In this document: positions 1-8,407 of the stretch, piece by piece
Position numbering within the stretch: position 1 is the stretch's first letter
How the letters are laid out: every line of letters begins with the position of its first letter
Source of the DNA: Geodermatophilus obscurus DSM 43160
GTDB taxonomy: Bacteria > Actinomycetota > Actinomycetes > Mycobacteriales > Geodermatophilaceae
Length of the DNA: 64,000 bases
NCBI RefSeq assembly: GCF_000025345.1
Contig: NC_013757.1
Location: 1,798,001 to 1,862,000, forward strand
Direction: 5' to 3'
Made by a program: the position numbers and the translations under genes
Notes under the pieces: generated by a model
What the model was told of the DNA's origin: nothing
The model's input: only the letters and a program-made list of their open reading frames with translations
Database searches by the model: none

Positions 1-478
1 CGGCTACGCCAAGGCGCACCTGTACGGCGACGTCGACCGTGACGCGTTCGTGCCCGGCGACGTCGGCGTCGTGCAGTTCCGGCTCGACGGCGTCGTCGTC
101 GGGCTGCTGGTCTGCTACGACGTCGAGTTCCCCGAGGCGGTGCGGGCGCACGCCCTGGCCGGCACCGAGCTGCTCGTCGTCCCCACCGGGCTGATGGACC
201 CCTACGGCTCCGTCGGCACCGTCCTCGTGCCGGCCCGCGCCTACGAGAGCCAGGTGTTCGTCGCCTACACCAACCGCACCGGTGTCGAGGGGAAGTTCGT
301 CTACTGCGGCGCCAGCTGCGTCATCGCCCCCGACGGCACCGAGCTGGCCCGCGCCGGCCGGGGCGAGGAGCTGCTCGTCGCCGACGTCGACCCCGCCGTC
401 CTCACCGCCTCCCGCCGGGTGAACACCCACCTGGCCGACCGCCGTCCCGAGCTCTACTCCACGGAGACCCCCGCATGA
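1..478 (+). CDS. Carbon-nitrogen hydrolase (nitrilase superfamily amidase), 5' end outside window
   Basis: The frame is open from base 2, so the gene starts before the window; about 158 residues are visible. The first residues contain AKAHLYGD, the usual site of the catalytic Lys in nitrilase-superfamily amidases, and LLVCYDVEFPE carries the catalytic Cys; the Glu would lie outside the window. The family hydrolyses linear amides to acid plus ammonia. The stop overlaps the start of the next gene by 4 bp (475-478, ATGA). That partner is a flavin amino-acid 2-monooxygenase, which makes an omega-amino or guanidino amide, so this enzyme most likely hydrolyses that amide (as DavA does with 5-aminovaleramide in Pseudomonas). 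Substrate is inferred from context only. Confidence 0.85.
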   Translation, partial: GYAKAHLYGDVDRDAFVPGDVGVVQFRLDGVVVGLLVCYDVEFPEAVRAHALAGTELLVVPTGLMDPYGSVGTVLVPARAYESQVFVAYTNRTGVEGKFVYCGASCVIAPDGTELARAGRGEELLVADVDPAVLTASRRVNTHLADRRPELYSTETPA

Positions 479-2175
479 CCTCCGCCATCCCCGTCACCGC
501 CCACGAGCCGGGCGAGGAGCGCCCGGCCCGGCCGCTGACGATGTTCGGCCCGGACTTCCCCTTCGCCTACGACGACTGGCTGGCCTCCCCGGCCGGGCTC
601 GGCGAGGTGCCCGAGGCCCAGTACGGCACCGAGGTCGCCGTCATCGGCGGCGGCCTGTCGGGCATCGTCACCGCCTACGAGCTGCTGAAGCTGGGCCTCA
701 AGCCGGTCGTCTACGAGGCCCACGAGATCGGCGGCCGGCTGCGCTCGGTCGGGTTCGAGGGCCACCCCGGCGTGGTGGCCGAGATGGGCGCGATGCGCTT
801 CCCGCCGTCATCCACCGCCTTGTTCTCCTACGTGCGCGACCTCGGCCTGCGGACGACGCGCTTCCCGAACCCGCTCGACGTCGCCACCCCCAGCACCGTC
901 GTCGACCTCAAGGGCGAGACGCACTACGCGCACACGCTCGACGACCTGCCCCCGCTCTACCGCGAGGTCGCCGACGCCTGGCACGAGACGCTCGTCGCCG
1001 GCGCCCGCCTCGAGGAGATGCAGCGGGCGATCCGCGACCGCGACGTCAAGACGATCAAGGTGATCTGGGACGAGCTGGTCGAGCAGCTGGACGACACCAC
1101 CTTCTACGGGTTCCTCGCCGCGTCGCCCGCGTTCCGGTCCTTCCGGCACCGCGAGGTCTTCGGGCAGGTCGGCTTCGGCACCGGCGGCTGGGACACCGAC
1201 TACCCGAACTCGATGCTGGAGATCCTGCGGGTGGTCTACACCGCCGCCGACGACGACCACCTGTCGATCGTGGGCGGCTCCCAGCAGATCCCGGTCGGGC
1301 TGTGGCGCCGCGAGGTCGGGGCGCCGGTGCACTGGCCGGCCGGCACCAGCCTGGCGTCGCTGCACCCGGGGGGGCGGCCGCTGCCCGGGGTGACCCGGCT
1401 GCACCGGACCGCGCCGAACTGCCTGACCGTCACCGACGAGGCCGGCGGCATCCGCACCTACGAGGCGGCGGTGTTCACCGCGCAGAGCTGGAACCTGCTC
1501 TCCCGCATCGTCTGCGACGAGGAGCTGTTCCCGATCGACCACTGGACGGCGATCGAGCGCACCCACTACATGGGCTCCACCAAGCTGTTCTGCCTGGTCG
1601 ACCGGCCGTTCTGGAAGGACGTCGACCCGCAGACCGGCCGGCACCGGATGAGCATGACGCTGTCGGACCGGATGACCCGCGGCACCTACCTGCTCGACCA
1701 GGGCGAGGGAAAGCCCGGCCTGATCTGCCTGAGCTACACCTGGGCCGACGACTCGCTGAAGTGGCTGCCGCTGTCGGCGACCGAGCGCATGGAGGTCATG
1801 CTGGCCTCGCTGCGCGAGATCTACCCCGACGTCGACCTGCGCCGGCACGTCATCGCCTCGCCGGTGACCGTGTCGTGGGAGTCCGAGCGCGACTTCATGG
1901 GCGCGTTCAAGGCCAACCTGCCGGGTCACTACCGCTACCAGCGGCGGCTGTTCACCCACTTCAAGCAGGACGAGCTGCCCGAGCAGTACCGCGGCCTGTT
2001 CCTCGCCGGCGACGACATCTCCTGGACCGCCGGCTGGGCCGAGGGCGCGGTGCAGACGGCGCTCAACGCGGTGTGGGGCGTCGTCCACCACCTCGGCGGG
2101 CGCTCGCACCCGGACAACCCCGGCCCGGGCGACCTCTTCGACGAGCTCGCGCCGGTGCGGCTGCCCGAGGACTGA
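475..2175 (+). CDS. Flavin-dependent L-amino acid 2-monooxygenase (DavB-like, lysine or arginine type)
   Basis: 566 aa flavin amine oxidase family protein. The dinucleotide-binding motif VAVIGGGLSGI lies at about residues 54-64 with the ribose-binding Glu81, followed by the GGRLRS motif; the C-terminal FAD contact is FLAGDDISWT. Stretches such as GPDFPFAYDDWL, HREVFGQVGFGTGGWD and HPDNPGPGD, plus the length, match what I remember of Pseudomonas lysine 2-monooxygenase (DavB) rather than generic monoamine oxidases. These enzymes oxidatively decarboxylate a basic amino acid to an amide, using O2. Coupled by ATGA overlap to the amidase upstream. The agmatinase-family protein and permease at 10.9-13.8 kb make arginine an attractive alternative to lysine as substrate. 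No signal peptide, so cytoplasmic. Confidence 0.85.
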   Translation: MTSAIPVTAHEPGEERPARPLTMFGPDFPFAYDDWLASPAGLGEVPEAQYGTEVAVIGGGLSGIVTAYELLKLGLKPVVYEAHEIGGRLRSVGFEGHPGVVAEMGAMRFPPSSTALFSYVRDLGLRTTRFPNPLDVATPSTVVDLKGETHYAHTLDDLPPLYREVADAWHETLVAGARLEEMQRAIRDRDVKTIKVIWDELVEQLDDTTFYGFLAASPAFRSFRHREVFGQVGFGTGGWDTDYPNSMLEILRVVYTAADDDHLSIVGGSQQIPVGLWRREVGAPVHWPAGTSLASLHPGGRPLPGVTRLHRTAPNCLTVTDEAGGIRTYEAAVFTAQSWNLLSRIVCDEELFPIDHWTAIERTHYMGSTKLFCLVDRPFWKDVDPQTGRHRMSMTLSDRMTRGTYLLDQGEGKPGLICLSYTWADDSLKWLPLSATERMEVMLASLREIYPDVDLRRHVIASPVTVSWESERDFMGAFKANLPGHYRYQRRLFTHFKQDELPEQYRGLFLAGDDISWTAGWAEGAVQTALNAVWGVVHHLGGRSHPDNPGPGDLFDELAPVRLPED

Positions 2176-2272
2176 CCGCCGATGCCGGCCGGTGGGCGGT
2201 GCCCGCGGGTCGGCTCCCGGGCTGCACCCGTGGGGCATGGTCGGGTACTGCCGCCGGCGCTAGCGTGGCGAA

Positions 2273-2851
2273 ATGGGTGTCGTGATCGAGCCGGCGACGA
2301 GGACGCGGTTCGACGACGTCGCGGTCATGCTCGGTCCCAAGAACCCGACCTCCAGCGTCTGCTGGTGCCTCAGCCACCGACTCGACTCGAGGACCAACCG
2401 GGAACTCGTCGGACCGGCACGCCGTGAGTACGTCCGCGAACTGACCGGCCGCCCGATCGCCCCGGGAGTGCTCGCGTACGACGGAGGCGAGGTGGTCGGC
2501 TGGGCCGCGGTCGCGCCGCGGGCGGAACTGCCGTTCGAGCGCTCCAGGAAGATCCCGCACGTCGACGACCTGCCCGTGTGGTCCCTGTGGTGCATCCGCG
2601 TGCGCCCGGGTCATCGCGGCAGGGGCATCGCGCACGCGCTCGTCCGCGGGGCGGTGGACTACGCCGCGTCCAAGGGCGCTCCCGCCGTCGAGGGGTACCC
2701 GGCTGACAACGGGGGCCAGCGGGTCGACCCGACCATGGCCTTCGTCGGCACCCGGAGCCTGTTCGAGAAGGCCGGGTTCACCAAGGCCGCGGACACCGAC
2801 GCCGTCGCAGGCGGGTTCCCCCGGGTCCTGATGCGCCGCCCTCTCCCCTGA
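2273..2851 (+). CDS. GNAT family N-acetyltransferase
   Basis: 192 aa. The acetyl-CoA binding signature of GNAT proteins is visible at WCIRVRPGHRGRGIAHALV (about residues 107-125; V-R-P-x-x-R-G-x-G-I-A pattern), and the following FEKAGFTKA matches the conserved C-terminal strand (LFEKAGF). The N-terminal half contains a Cys/Trp segment (SSVCWCLSH) seen in a subgroup of actinobacterial GNATs. ATG at 2273 was chosen because it gives a normal family length; no strong Shine-Dalgarno is seen. It stands alone, 97 bp after the monooxygenase. Substrate unknown. Confidence 0.85.
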   Translation: MGVVIEPATRTRFDDVAVMLGPKNPTSSVCWCLSHRLDSRTNRELVGPARREYVRELTGRPIAPGVLAYDGGEVVGWAAVAPRAELPFERSRKIPHVDDLPVWSLWCIRVRPGHRGRGIAHALVRGAVDYAASKGAPAVEGYPADNGGQRVDPTMAFVGTRSLFEKAGFTKAADTDAVAGGFPRVLMRRPLP

Positions 2852-2957
2852 GCTCCCCGGTCCTGGGGGGTGGCCGCTCCGCCGGAAAGCGGTGGCCACC
2901 GGAACGCGATCTCGTCAGTCTGGCCGCCCGGACACCACCGAGGGAGCGGGGCTGATC

Positions 2958-3830
2958 ATGGTCGAGGACGCTGCACCGATGGTCGGTGGGACGGGTGAGG
3001 AACTGCTCGTCGGTGGCAGGACCTCGCCCGGGGTCGTCCGCATCGGGAACACGGTGCACCGCCCGGTCCGCCGATCGACGACCACGGTGCACGCGGTGCT
3101 GCGGCACCTCGAACAGGCGGGCTTCACCGGGGCGCCCCGGGTGCTCGGCTTCGACGACGCAGGGCGGGAGGTGCTCACCTATCTGGAGGGGGAGACGGCC
3201 GGTGAGGCGCCCTGGCCGGCGTGGGTGTCCTCGGACGAGGCCCTGACGCAGGTCGGCTCCTGGTTGCGGCGGCTGCACGACGCGACGGTCGGCTTCGTGC
3301 CGCCGGAGGATGCGGTGTGGTTCTCCGGCAGGCCCTGGCGACCGGGTCTGGTCATCGGGCACCACGACGCGGCGCCGTACAACGCGGTCTGGCAGCGGGG
3401 ACGGCTGGTCGGCTTCGTCGACTGGGACATCGCGGGGCCGTCCTCGCGGGAGTTCGACCTGGCGTACTCAGCTCTGATGTGGGTGCCCCTGCTCGCCCCG
3501 GGATCCGCGTGGCCGATCACGTCCCGCCCGGTGGAGGAGCGGCACCGGCGCCTGCACCTGCTGCTGGACGCCTACGGGTACGACGACGACCGCTCCGCGC
3601 TGCGGCAGGCCGTGCCCGCGCGGGCCCGGAGAAACGCCGAGGTGACCCGTCAGCTCGCCGACGGCGGCGACCCGGTGTTCCAGGCGCTCCGGAACCAGGC
3701 CGCCGACCTGGACCGATCCGCGCAGCAGGTCGACGAGCTCCCCGAGTCCTTCTGGCGCCGACCCGCAGCCGACCTCGGACCTCGACGGCAGGACTCACCT
3801 CGGGGCGGAGCACGGGGATCGGGTGGGTAG
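2958..3830 (+). CDS. Aminoglycoside phosphotransferase-fold (APH) family protein
   Basis: 290 aa kinase-like protein. The APH catalytic loop is recognisable at VIGHHDAAPYNAVW (HxDxxxxN type, with Asp and Asn), followed by the metal-binding LVGFVDWDIAGPSSREFDLAY, where the D in VDWD coordinates Mg. Proteins with this loop phosphorylate small molecules such as aminoglycosides, choline or sugars; nothing shows which one here. ATG 2958 is preferred over an upstream in-frame start because a GGGAG lies about 12 bp before it and the conserved region begins soon after. The last ~35 residues are Arg/Gly-rich and probably disordered. Confidence 0.8.
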   Translation: MVEDAAPMVGGTGEELLVGGRTSPGVVRIGNTVHRPVRRSTTTVHAVLRHLEQAGFTGAPRVLGFDDAGREVLTYLEGETAGEAPWPAWVSSDEALTQVGSWLRRLHDATVGFVPPEDAVWFSGRPWRPGLVIGHHDAAPYNAVWQRGRLVGFVDWDIAGPSSREFDLAYSALMWVPLLAPGSAWPITSRPVEERHRRLHLLLDAYGYDDDRSALRQAVPARARRNAEVTRQLADGGDPVFQALRNQAADLDRSAQQVDELPESFWRRPAADLGPRRQDSPRGGARGSGG

Positions 3831-3904
3831 CCGCCGTCCTGCCCGCGGCTCCTCCTGGGCTGCGCCTGCGATCGTGACCGCCTCCGACGCCGCCCCAGTT
3901 GCCG

Positions 3905-3930
3905 GACGGCCCACTGAGGGACACCTGGGT
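3905..3930. repeat. Dispersed palindromic element, copy A (right half preserved)
   Basis: The right arm CCCACTGAGGGACACC is intact (ending near 3926) and followed by TGG, exactly as in copy B. The left arm, expected as a mirror GTGTCCCT, has degenerated. See copy B at 5700-5728 for the full form. Confidence 0.6.
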
Positions 3931-4082
3931 ACGGCAGGCGAGGGGGATGGATACGGCTGGATCAAAGCACGCCTTCGTGCCGACTCGCGTGGCCGATCAG
4001 CGCCGTGGGCGGTCGCCGCAACGGCCCCCGGGCGTCGCAGATCCTGCCCCGGCAGGCGGACCGGGACCGTGTTCCAGTTGAG

Positions 4083-4110
4083 GCTTGATAAAGCATCTGC
4101 TTGACTGAGC
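4083..4110 (+). promoter_or_regulatory. Direct repeat ahead of ArsR-like gene, candidate operator
   Basis: GCTTGATAAAGC (4083-4094) and GCTTGACTGAGC (4099-4110) are 12-mers matching at 9 positions with a 16-bp period, ending 3 bp before the GTG start at 4114. The TTGATAAAG could serve as a -10 region. Self-regulation by the ArsR product at this site is inference. Confidence 0.4.
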
Positions 4111-4113
4111 TTC

Positions 4114-4461
4114 GTGGCGATCACCATCGACGACGAGCGGCTCGACGCGATGTTCGCCGCGCTGGCCGACCGCACCCGGCGCGACATCGTGGCCCGGTTG
4201 AGCGAGGGCGAGGCGACGGTCAAGGAGCTCGCGGCCCCGTACGCCATGAGCCTGCAGGCCGTGTCGCAGCACATCGGGGTGCTCGAGCGGTGCGGCCTGG
4301 TCAGCCGCAGCCGGCACCGGCAGACCCGCCCGTGCCGGCTGGAACCGCAGGCGCTGGAGGCCGCGGTGTCCTGGATCGAGGAGAGCCGGCAGGCGTGGGC
4401 TGAACGGATGGACCGGCTCGAGGCGCATCTGGACCGCCTGCAGGACGGCCAGCAGCGGTGA
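4114..4461 (+). CDS. ArsR-family winged-helix transcriptional repressor
   Basis: 115 aa. The winged helix-turn-helix is clear: ALADRTRRDIVARLSEG (helix 1-2), then VKELAAPYAMSLQAVSQHI (recognition helix) and LVSRSRHRQTRPCRLEP (wing). No metal-binding Cys pair is present (only one Cys near the wing and one before it), so it belongs to the non-metal ArsR group usually paired with an AHSA1 protein. GTG 4114 is the only start giving a complete domain. It is the first gene of a three-gene operon with GTGA overlaps at 4458-4461 and 4895-4898; direct repeats just upstream suggest autoregulation. Confidence 0.9.
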   Translation: MAITIDDERLDAMFAALADRTRRDIVARLSEGEATVKELAAPYAMSLQAVSQHIGVLERCGLVSRSRHRQTRPCRLEPQALEAAVSWIEESRQAWAERMDRLEAHLDRLQDGQQR

Positions 4462-4898
4462 ACGTCGACGAGCTGGTCCACCGGCGGGTCCTCCGCGCGC
4501 CGCGCGAGCTGGTGTGGCGGTGCCTGACCGAGCCCACGGAGCTCGCGCAGTTCTGGGGGCCGCGCGGCATGACCGCCCCATTGGACGGCATCGTCGTCGA
4601 GCTCCACGCCGGAGGCCGGTTCGAGACCCTGATGGTCGGCGACCACGGCAGCCACCGGATGATCGCCACGTTCACCGAGGTGGTGCCGCCCGAACGGCTC
4701 GCCTGGGTCGAGCCGGCCAGTGGTGTGCACACGACCGGCACGCTCACCGACCTCGGCGACGGCCGCACCGAGGTCGTCATCCACCAGCGGCACGTGCCCG
4801 AGCCGATGCGCTCACCCGAGGCCCGCGCCGGCTTCCTCTCCTCCCTCGACGAGCTCGAGGAGCACCTCGCCCGCCTGATCCGAGAGGAGCGACCGTGA
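4458..4898 (+). CDS. SRPBCC (AHSA1-like) domain protein
   Basis: 146 aa, one START/SRPBCC ligand-binding domain. Signature elements are the start VHRRVLRAPRELVWRCLTEP, the FWGPRGM turn, HAGGRFETLM, and the C-terminal helix EARAGFLSSLDELEEHLARL. The fold binds hydrophobic ligands; no enzymatic role is assigned. Start GTG 4458 overlaps the stop of the ArsR gene. ArsR plus AHSA1 pairs are common in actinobacteria, their ligand usually unknown. Confidence 0.9.
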   Translation: MNVDELVHRRVLRAPRELVWRCLTEPTELAQFWGPRGMTAPLDGIVVELHAGGRFETLMVGDHGSHRMIATFTEVVPPERLAWVEPASGVHTTGTLTDLGDGRTEVVIHQRHVPEPMRSPEARAGFLSSLDELEEHLARLIREERP

Positions 4899-5488
4899 CC
4901 GACCTGCAGTCCTGGGTGGCACCGACCTACGACGGCCTCGCCGACCTGCTCGCCTCCGCGCCCGCCGAGACCTGGGACGCCCCGTCGTTGTGCGAGAAGT
5001 GGCAGGTCCGGCACGTGGTCGCGCACGTCACGATGCCGGCACGGCTGACACCCGAGCACTTCGGCGCCGAGATGGCGGCGGCCGGCGGGGACTTCACCGT
5101 GCTCTCCGACACCGTGGCCGCGCGCGACGCATCGCTGCCGCTCGCCGACCAGCTGGACGCGCTGCGCTCCCCGTTGCTGCACGCGTGGCAGCCGCCGGGC
5201 GGCGCGGCCGGTGCGCTCAACCACGCCGTCATCCACTCCCTCGACGTCACCGTCGCGCTCGACCGGCCGACGGTCGCGCCGGGAGAGGCCGTGGTCGCCG
5301 TCCTCGACCAGCTCACCGCCGCCAACGGCGCACTGTTCGGCGTCGACCTGACCGGCGTCCGCCTCGAGGCCGCCGACACCGGCTGGAGCTGGGGCAGCGG
5401 TGACGCCGTGCGCGCCGACAGCGGTCTCCTCGTGGCGCTCCTGAGCGGCCGCACCCTGCCCGACGGCCGGGCCCTGCCTCGCGGCTGA
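4895..5488 (+). CDS. Maleylpyruvate isomerase N-terminal (DinB-like) family protein
   Basis: 197 aa four-helix-bundle protein. The opening YDGLADLLASAPAETWD and the segment SLCEKWQVRHVVAHV match the mycothiol-dependent maleylpyruvate isomerase N-terminal / DinB-like family (W-x-V-R-x-V-V-A-H). The metal ligands of that fold are His residues; His in VVAHV and in NHAVIHSLD (HAVIH) fit. Actual activity is unknown; many such proteins are thiol transferases or uncharacterised. Last gene of the ArsR operon, start overlapping the previous stop. Confidence 0.8.
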   Translation: MTDLQSWVAPTYDGLADLLASAPAETWDAPSLCEKWQVRHVVAHVTMPARLTPEHFGAEMAAAGGDFTVLSDTVAARDASLPLADQLDALRSPLLHAWQPPGGAAGALNHAVIHSLDVTVALDRPTVAPGEAVVAVLDQLTAANGALFGVDLTGVRLEAADTGWSWGSGDAVRADSGLLVALLSGRTLPDGRALPRG

Positions 5489-5878
5489 GCCACCCGATCG
5501 ACCAGGTGTTGGTCGAGAAGACCCGCGTCTCCGGCTGGTCCTCCCGCAGAGCGACGTCCACGACGAGGGGCGCCCCTCGCGGCCGGCGTCTCAGCCGGAC
5601 GCCATCACCCTCGCCGCCCTACTCCGTAACCCTCAGGCCATGTACGCCGAGAGGCGCTGGCCTTGCAGCAGGACATGAGGCGCGTCCCTGTAGCCGCCCG
5701 TGTCCCTAAGCGGCCCACTTAGGGACACCTGGAGCCTTGATTGCGGCAGCCCAGCAACGGGCACCGCGGTGCGCCGCCGTCGCTATTGATCAGGCAGCGG
5801 TCGCGCGGCCATGACACGCGCACCGCCTGGTCGAAATGCAATGGAGAGAACCCGCCGCTCACGTGGTCTACAACAACC
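5489..5878. other. 390-bp intergenic region with hairpins
   Basis: No gene seen. It holds a short hairpin just after the operon stop (CGACCA...TGGTCG, 5499-5515), a perfect 16-bp palindrome CGAGGGGCGCCCCTCG (5564-5579) and palindromic element copy B. Base composition is lower in GC towards 5830-5878, the end of the VOC gene. Confidence 0.6.
5700..5728. repeat. Dispersed palindromic element, copy B (perfect)
   Basis: GTGTCCCTAAG (5700-5710), a 7-nt loop CGGCCCA, then CTTAGGGACAC (5718-5728): a perfect 11-bp inverted repeat. Flanks GCCGCCC on the left and CTGG on the right are shared with other copies. It lies between convergent genes (DinB-like + and VOC -) but has no T-run, so a terminator role is possible but unproven. 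Confidence 0.75.
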
Positions 5879-6322
5879 TCACTGAGGGTCCATGTAGAAC
5901 ATCTCCAACTGGATGTTGTCAGGGTCACGGAAGACGAGCACCGAGAACTTCAGGGGATCAGTGACATCGGTGACACCCGCATGCTTCACCCCAAGGTGAT
6001 CAAGCCACGCGGCCCAGGCATCCAAGTCCGACCGAGCGGGAACTGCGATCGCAACATGGTCAACTCCGGTTCGCGTCTCATCGCATGGCTCCCCCCGGTT
6101 TGCCACGTTATGGTGCAGGCCAATCGTGACCCCGGCCGCCATGTCGGTCAGAACGACGGCGTAGCCGGTCTCTTCGTTTCCGTAATGGGGGAACGGAGGC
6201 GGAATCCTCTGCAGCCCGAGCACCCGCTCGTACCACGCGGCGCTGGCCTCGACGTCCGTAACGGTGGGCGAGAAATGATGGAGGCCAGCCATTGGCGGCC
6301 GCCGGCTCGCGGTCTCGGTCAT
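5879..6322 (-). CDS. VOC/glyoxalase-fold protein
   Basis: 147 aa, one vicinal-oxygen-chelate module pair: LHHFSPTVTDVEASAAWYERVLG (first metal-ligand His in LHH), then GVDHVAIAVPARSDLDAW and the closing FRDPDNIQLEMFYMDP with the metal-ligand Glu. The family includes glyoxalases, dioxygenases and resistance proteins; which reaction is unknown. The gene is lower in GC and uses more A/T-ending codons than neighbours, which fits recent acquisition. Isolated, flanked by palindromic element copies B and C. Confidence 0.8.
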   Translation of the reverse strand: MTETASRRPPMAGLHHFSPTVTDVEASAAWYERVLGLQRIPPPFPHYGNEETGYAVVLTDMAAGVTIGLHHNVANRGEPCDETRTGVDHVAIAVPARSDLDAWAAWLDHLGVKHAGVTDVTDPLKFSVLVFRDPDNIQLEMFYMDPQ

Positions 6323-6808
6323 TGCATCCCCTCATCTGATGGCGTCCTGCTGGTTCACCCACGGTTGAGCCGCCCTTGGAGTCTCCGCCTGCGTCAGACT
6401 CACCACAATCATTCGGGCGCTGGAACCGATCAGTCAGGGAACCCGCATCCGACGAGCCATCCGCTCAGCCCGAGCGGCCACCCTGGAACCACCTGGTACG
6501 CCCATGATCCTTGGCTGCGAGGCGATGGAGGTGCGCTCCGAGACTTCCGTGTCCCTGAGGCCGCCGTCAGAGACACCTCGGAAACCGCCACACGGGCGGC
6601 ATCAGACGCGGCCGCCCTAGTTGCAGTTGGCGGCGTTCGCGCTCGTGCTCCACTGTCCGCGGTCGTCCCGAATCGGCACGTCGTGCGGCTCGCGGAACCA
6701 CGGTGAACCGCCACGAACGCGGTCATGACGGCCTGGCAATGCGGGGGCTGATGACCGGTTCCGAGATCCCGCCCACCGACCGATCGACCAACCTGCCCGG
6801 GTGTGCCG
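6323..6808. other. 486-bp intergenic region
   Basis: No gene with convincing codon use. Contains palindromic element copy C (6549-6576). The short frames present lack recognisable motifs. Confidence 0.55.
6549..6576. repeat. Dispersed palindromic element, copy C
   Basis: GTGTCCCTGA (6549-6558) and TCAGAGACAC (6567-6576) form a 10-bp inverted repeat with one mismatch and an 8-nt loop; followed by CTCGG. Confidence 0.65.
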
Positions 6809-7552
6809 CTAGCGCCGGGCCAGGGCTGCGAGCGCGGCCTCGATCCGCCGCCGGGTGTCGTCGGAGGTCCAGCCGGCGAGGACGGGCGCGTCGCCGCCGG
6901 CGGTCGCCTCGATCGCCGCGTTCGCGGGGCGGTGGAGTTGGACCTTGGCCAGCCGGTAGGACTCCGGCGACCGGGCTCCCAGCTCGGTGGCCAGCGCCAG
7001 CGCCCGGGGGAGCAGCTCATCGGGCTCGGTGAGTTCGTCGACCATGCCCAGGGCCAGCGCCCGCTCGCGGTCTGCGGTTCGCGCGCCGAGCAGCACCTGG
7101 CTGGCGCGGGAGCCGAGCGCGTGCCGGACGATCTCCAGGGCGGACGTCGGGAAGGGGACGCCGACCGCCAGCTCGGTCAGCCCCATCTGTCCGCCCGACA
7201 TCAGCCGCAGGTCGCAAGCCAGGGCCAGCACGCAGCCACCGGCGATCGCGTGCCCGTTGACCGCCGCGACCGTCGGGCGCGGATGGTCGAACACCGCGCG
7301 GAACGTGCGGGACAGCGCAGCCAGGAGTTCCTCGGTGTAGGGCCGGCCGCCGTCCAGGATCCGGCGCAGGTCCACCCCGGCGGAGAAGGACGAGCCGCTG
7401 CCGGTGATGACCAGCGCCCGGTCGGACGCGGTGACGGCCTCGGTGAGGGCGTCCAGCAGCTGCACGTCAAGGGCGCCGACCCGGCCGTGCTCAATGCGCA
7501 GGACGGCGACCTCATCCCGATCCTCGGCGATCAGCATCGGGCCATCATCCAC
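6809..7552 (-). CDS. Enoyl-CoA hydratase/isomerase (crotonase) family protein
   Basis: 247 aa crotonase-fold protein. Oxyanion-hole segments are visible: SGSSFSAGVDLRRIL (first, about residues 51-65) and NGHAIAGGCVLALACDLRL (second, about 99-117). GLTELAVGVPFP carries the Glu that often acts in catalysis; the second catalytic Glu of true hydratases is not obvious, so isomerase or hydrolase action is possible. Acts on acyl-CoA esters in the cytoplasm. Stands alone upstream of nothing obviously metabolic; the next minus-strand gene is an alpha/beta hydrolase 57 bp upstream. Confidence 0.85.
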   Translation of the reverse strand: MDDGPMLIAEDRDEVAVLRIEHGRVGALDVQLLDALTEAVTASDRALVITGSGSSFSAGVDLRRILDGGRPYTEELLAALSRTFRAVFDHPRPTVAAVNGHAIAGGCVLALACDLRLMSGGQMGLTELAVGVPFPTSALEIVRHALGSRASQVLLGARTADRERALALGMVDELTEPDELLPRALALATELGARSPESYRLAKVQLHRPANAAIEATAGGDAPVLAGWTSDDTRRRIEAALAALARR

Positions 7553-7609
7553 GCATCGGGGCGTCGTGCCGGACGACGGGAGTTCCCGCGGGGAGGAGGG
7601 AGCCGCTGC

Positions 7610-8407
7610 TCAGCCGCGCAGGTTCTCCGCGACCACCGGTGCCAGCACGTCCGGCGGCACGACGTGGCCATGCCCTTCGACCACCTGGAGACGGCCCTCG
7701 GGCAGGAGGTGTGCCAGCCGCCGGCCCACCTCCATCATGAACGGCGGGCTCTCGCCGCCGACCAGGACGAGACCGGGCCGAGTGACCCGGACTGCGACCT
7801 CCTCCGGAACTGCGCCGCCGCTCTCGAGGTCGCCCATCACCGCTGAGTCGTACCCGAGGGTGGGTGCCAGCGCGGTCAGCTCCGCCCACCTGCGCGTTCC
7901 GCGCATTCCGTCGATCACCCCCTCCGGCATCCCGGTGAGGCGGCAGAACGTCTCCAGCGCGTCAGCCCGCCTGCCCTGTGCGAGCAGGCTGCGGATGGTC
8001 TGTCCGTAGCGGCGCGCCTCGTCCCGCGAGGACTCGTCGTCGGGCGAGTACGGCGGATCGTGCAGGACGAACTCGTCCACGGGCAGCCCTGCAGCGACGG
8101 CGTGCAGCACCAGGCCGGCACCCGAGGAATGGCCGTAGAGGTGGGCCGGGCCGCCGATCCGGTCGATCAACGCGGCGATGTCCTCGATCTCTCGACCGAC
8201 CGCATAGGGGAGCGTGTCACCGCTGTCGCCGCGACCTCGCCGGTCGTAGTTGACGGTCGTGAAGTACCTGCCGAGCGCCTGGGCCGTGGAACGCATCAGG
8301 GCGCGGTCGCACGTGGCACCACAGACAGCGATCAGCAGCGGGCCGGCGCCGAAGACTTCGTAGGCGATGGAGGTGCCGTCAGCGGAGGAGGCCGTCTCGT
8401 ACGTCAT
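7610..8407 (-). CDS. Alpha/beta-fold hydrolase
   Basis: 265 aa. The nucleophile elbow is LYGHSSGAG (Ser in GHSSG), preceded by the usual NYDRRGRGDSGD loop; the catalytic His is probably in VVEGHGHVVPPD near the C-terminus and the acid Asp/Glu about 25-30 residues before it. ATG 8407 begins MTYETASSADGTSIAYE, the standard N-terminus of this group; two more upstream in-frame ATGs exist but read into the palindromic element. Substrate unknown. Confidence 0.85.
   Translation of the reverse strand: MTYETASSADGTSIAYEVFGAGPLLIAVCGATCDRALMRSTAQALGRYFTTVNYDRRGRGDSGDTLPYAVGREIEDIAALIDRIGGPAHLYGHSSGAGLVLHAVAAGLPVDEFVLHDPPYSPDDESSRDEARRYGQTIRSLLAQGRRADALETFCRLTGMPEGVIDGMRGTRRWAELTALAPTLGYDSAVMGDLESGGAVPEEVAVRVTRPGLVLVGGESPPFMMEVGRRLAHLLPEGRLQVVEGHGHVVPPDVLAPVVAENLRG

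Larger units (their letters stand above)
3831..4113. other. Intergenic spacer with palindrome half-copy and upstream region of arsR-like gene
   Basis: No credible gene. It contains a degenerate copy of the dispersed palindrome (see 3905-3930) and, near its right end, the two direct repeats that precede the ArsR-like gene. Confidence 0.6.

Noticed and set aside
475..2175. Tryptophan 2-monooxygenase (IaaM) for auxin synthesis
   Set aside because: Sequence stretches match the lysine-type enzyme better and the partner is a nitrilase-fold amidase, not an IaaH-type amidase.
5564..5579. Attachment or recombination site (16-bp perfect palindrome)
   Set aside because: No integrase or duplicated partner site in the window; GC-rich palindromes arise easily here.
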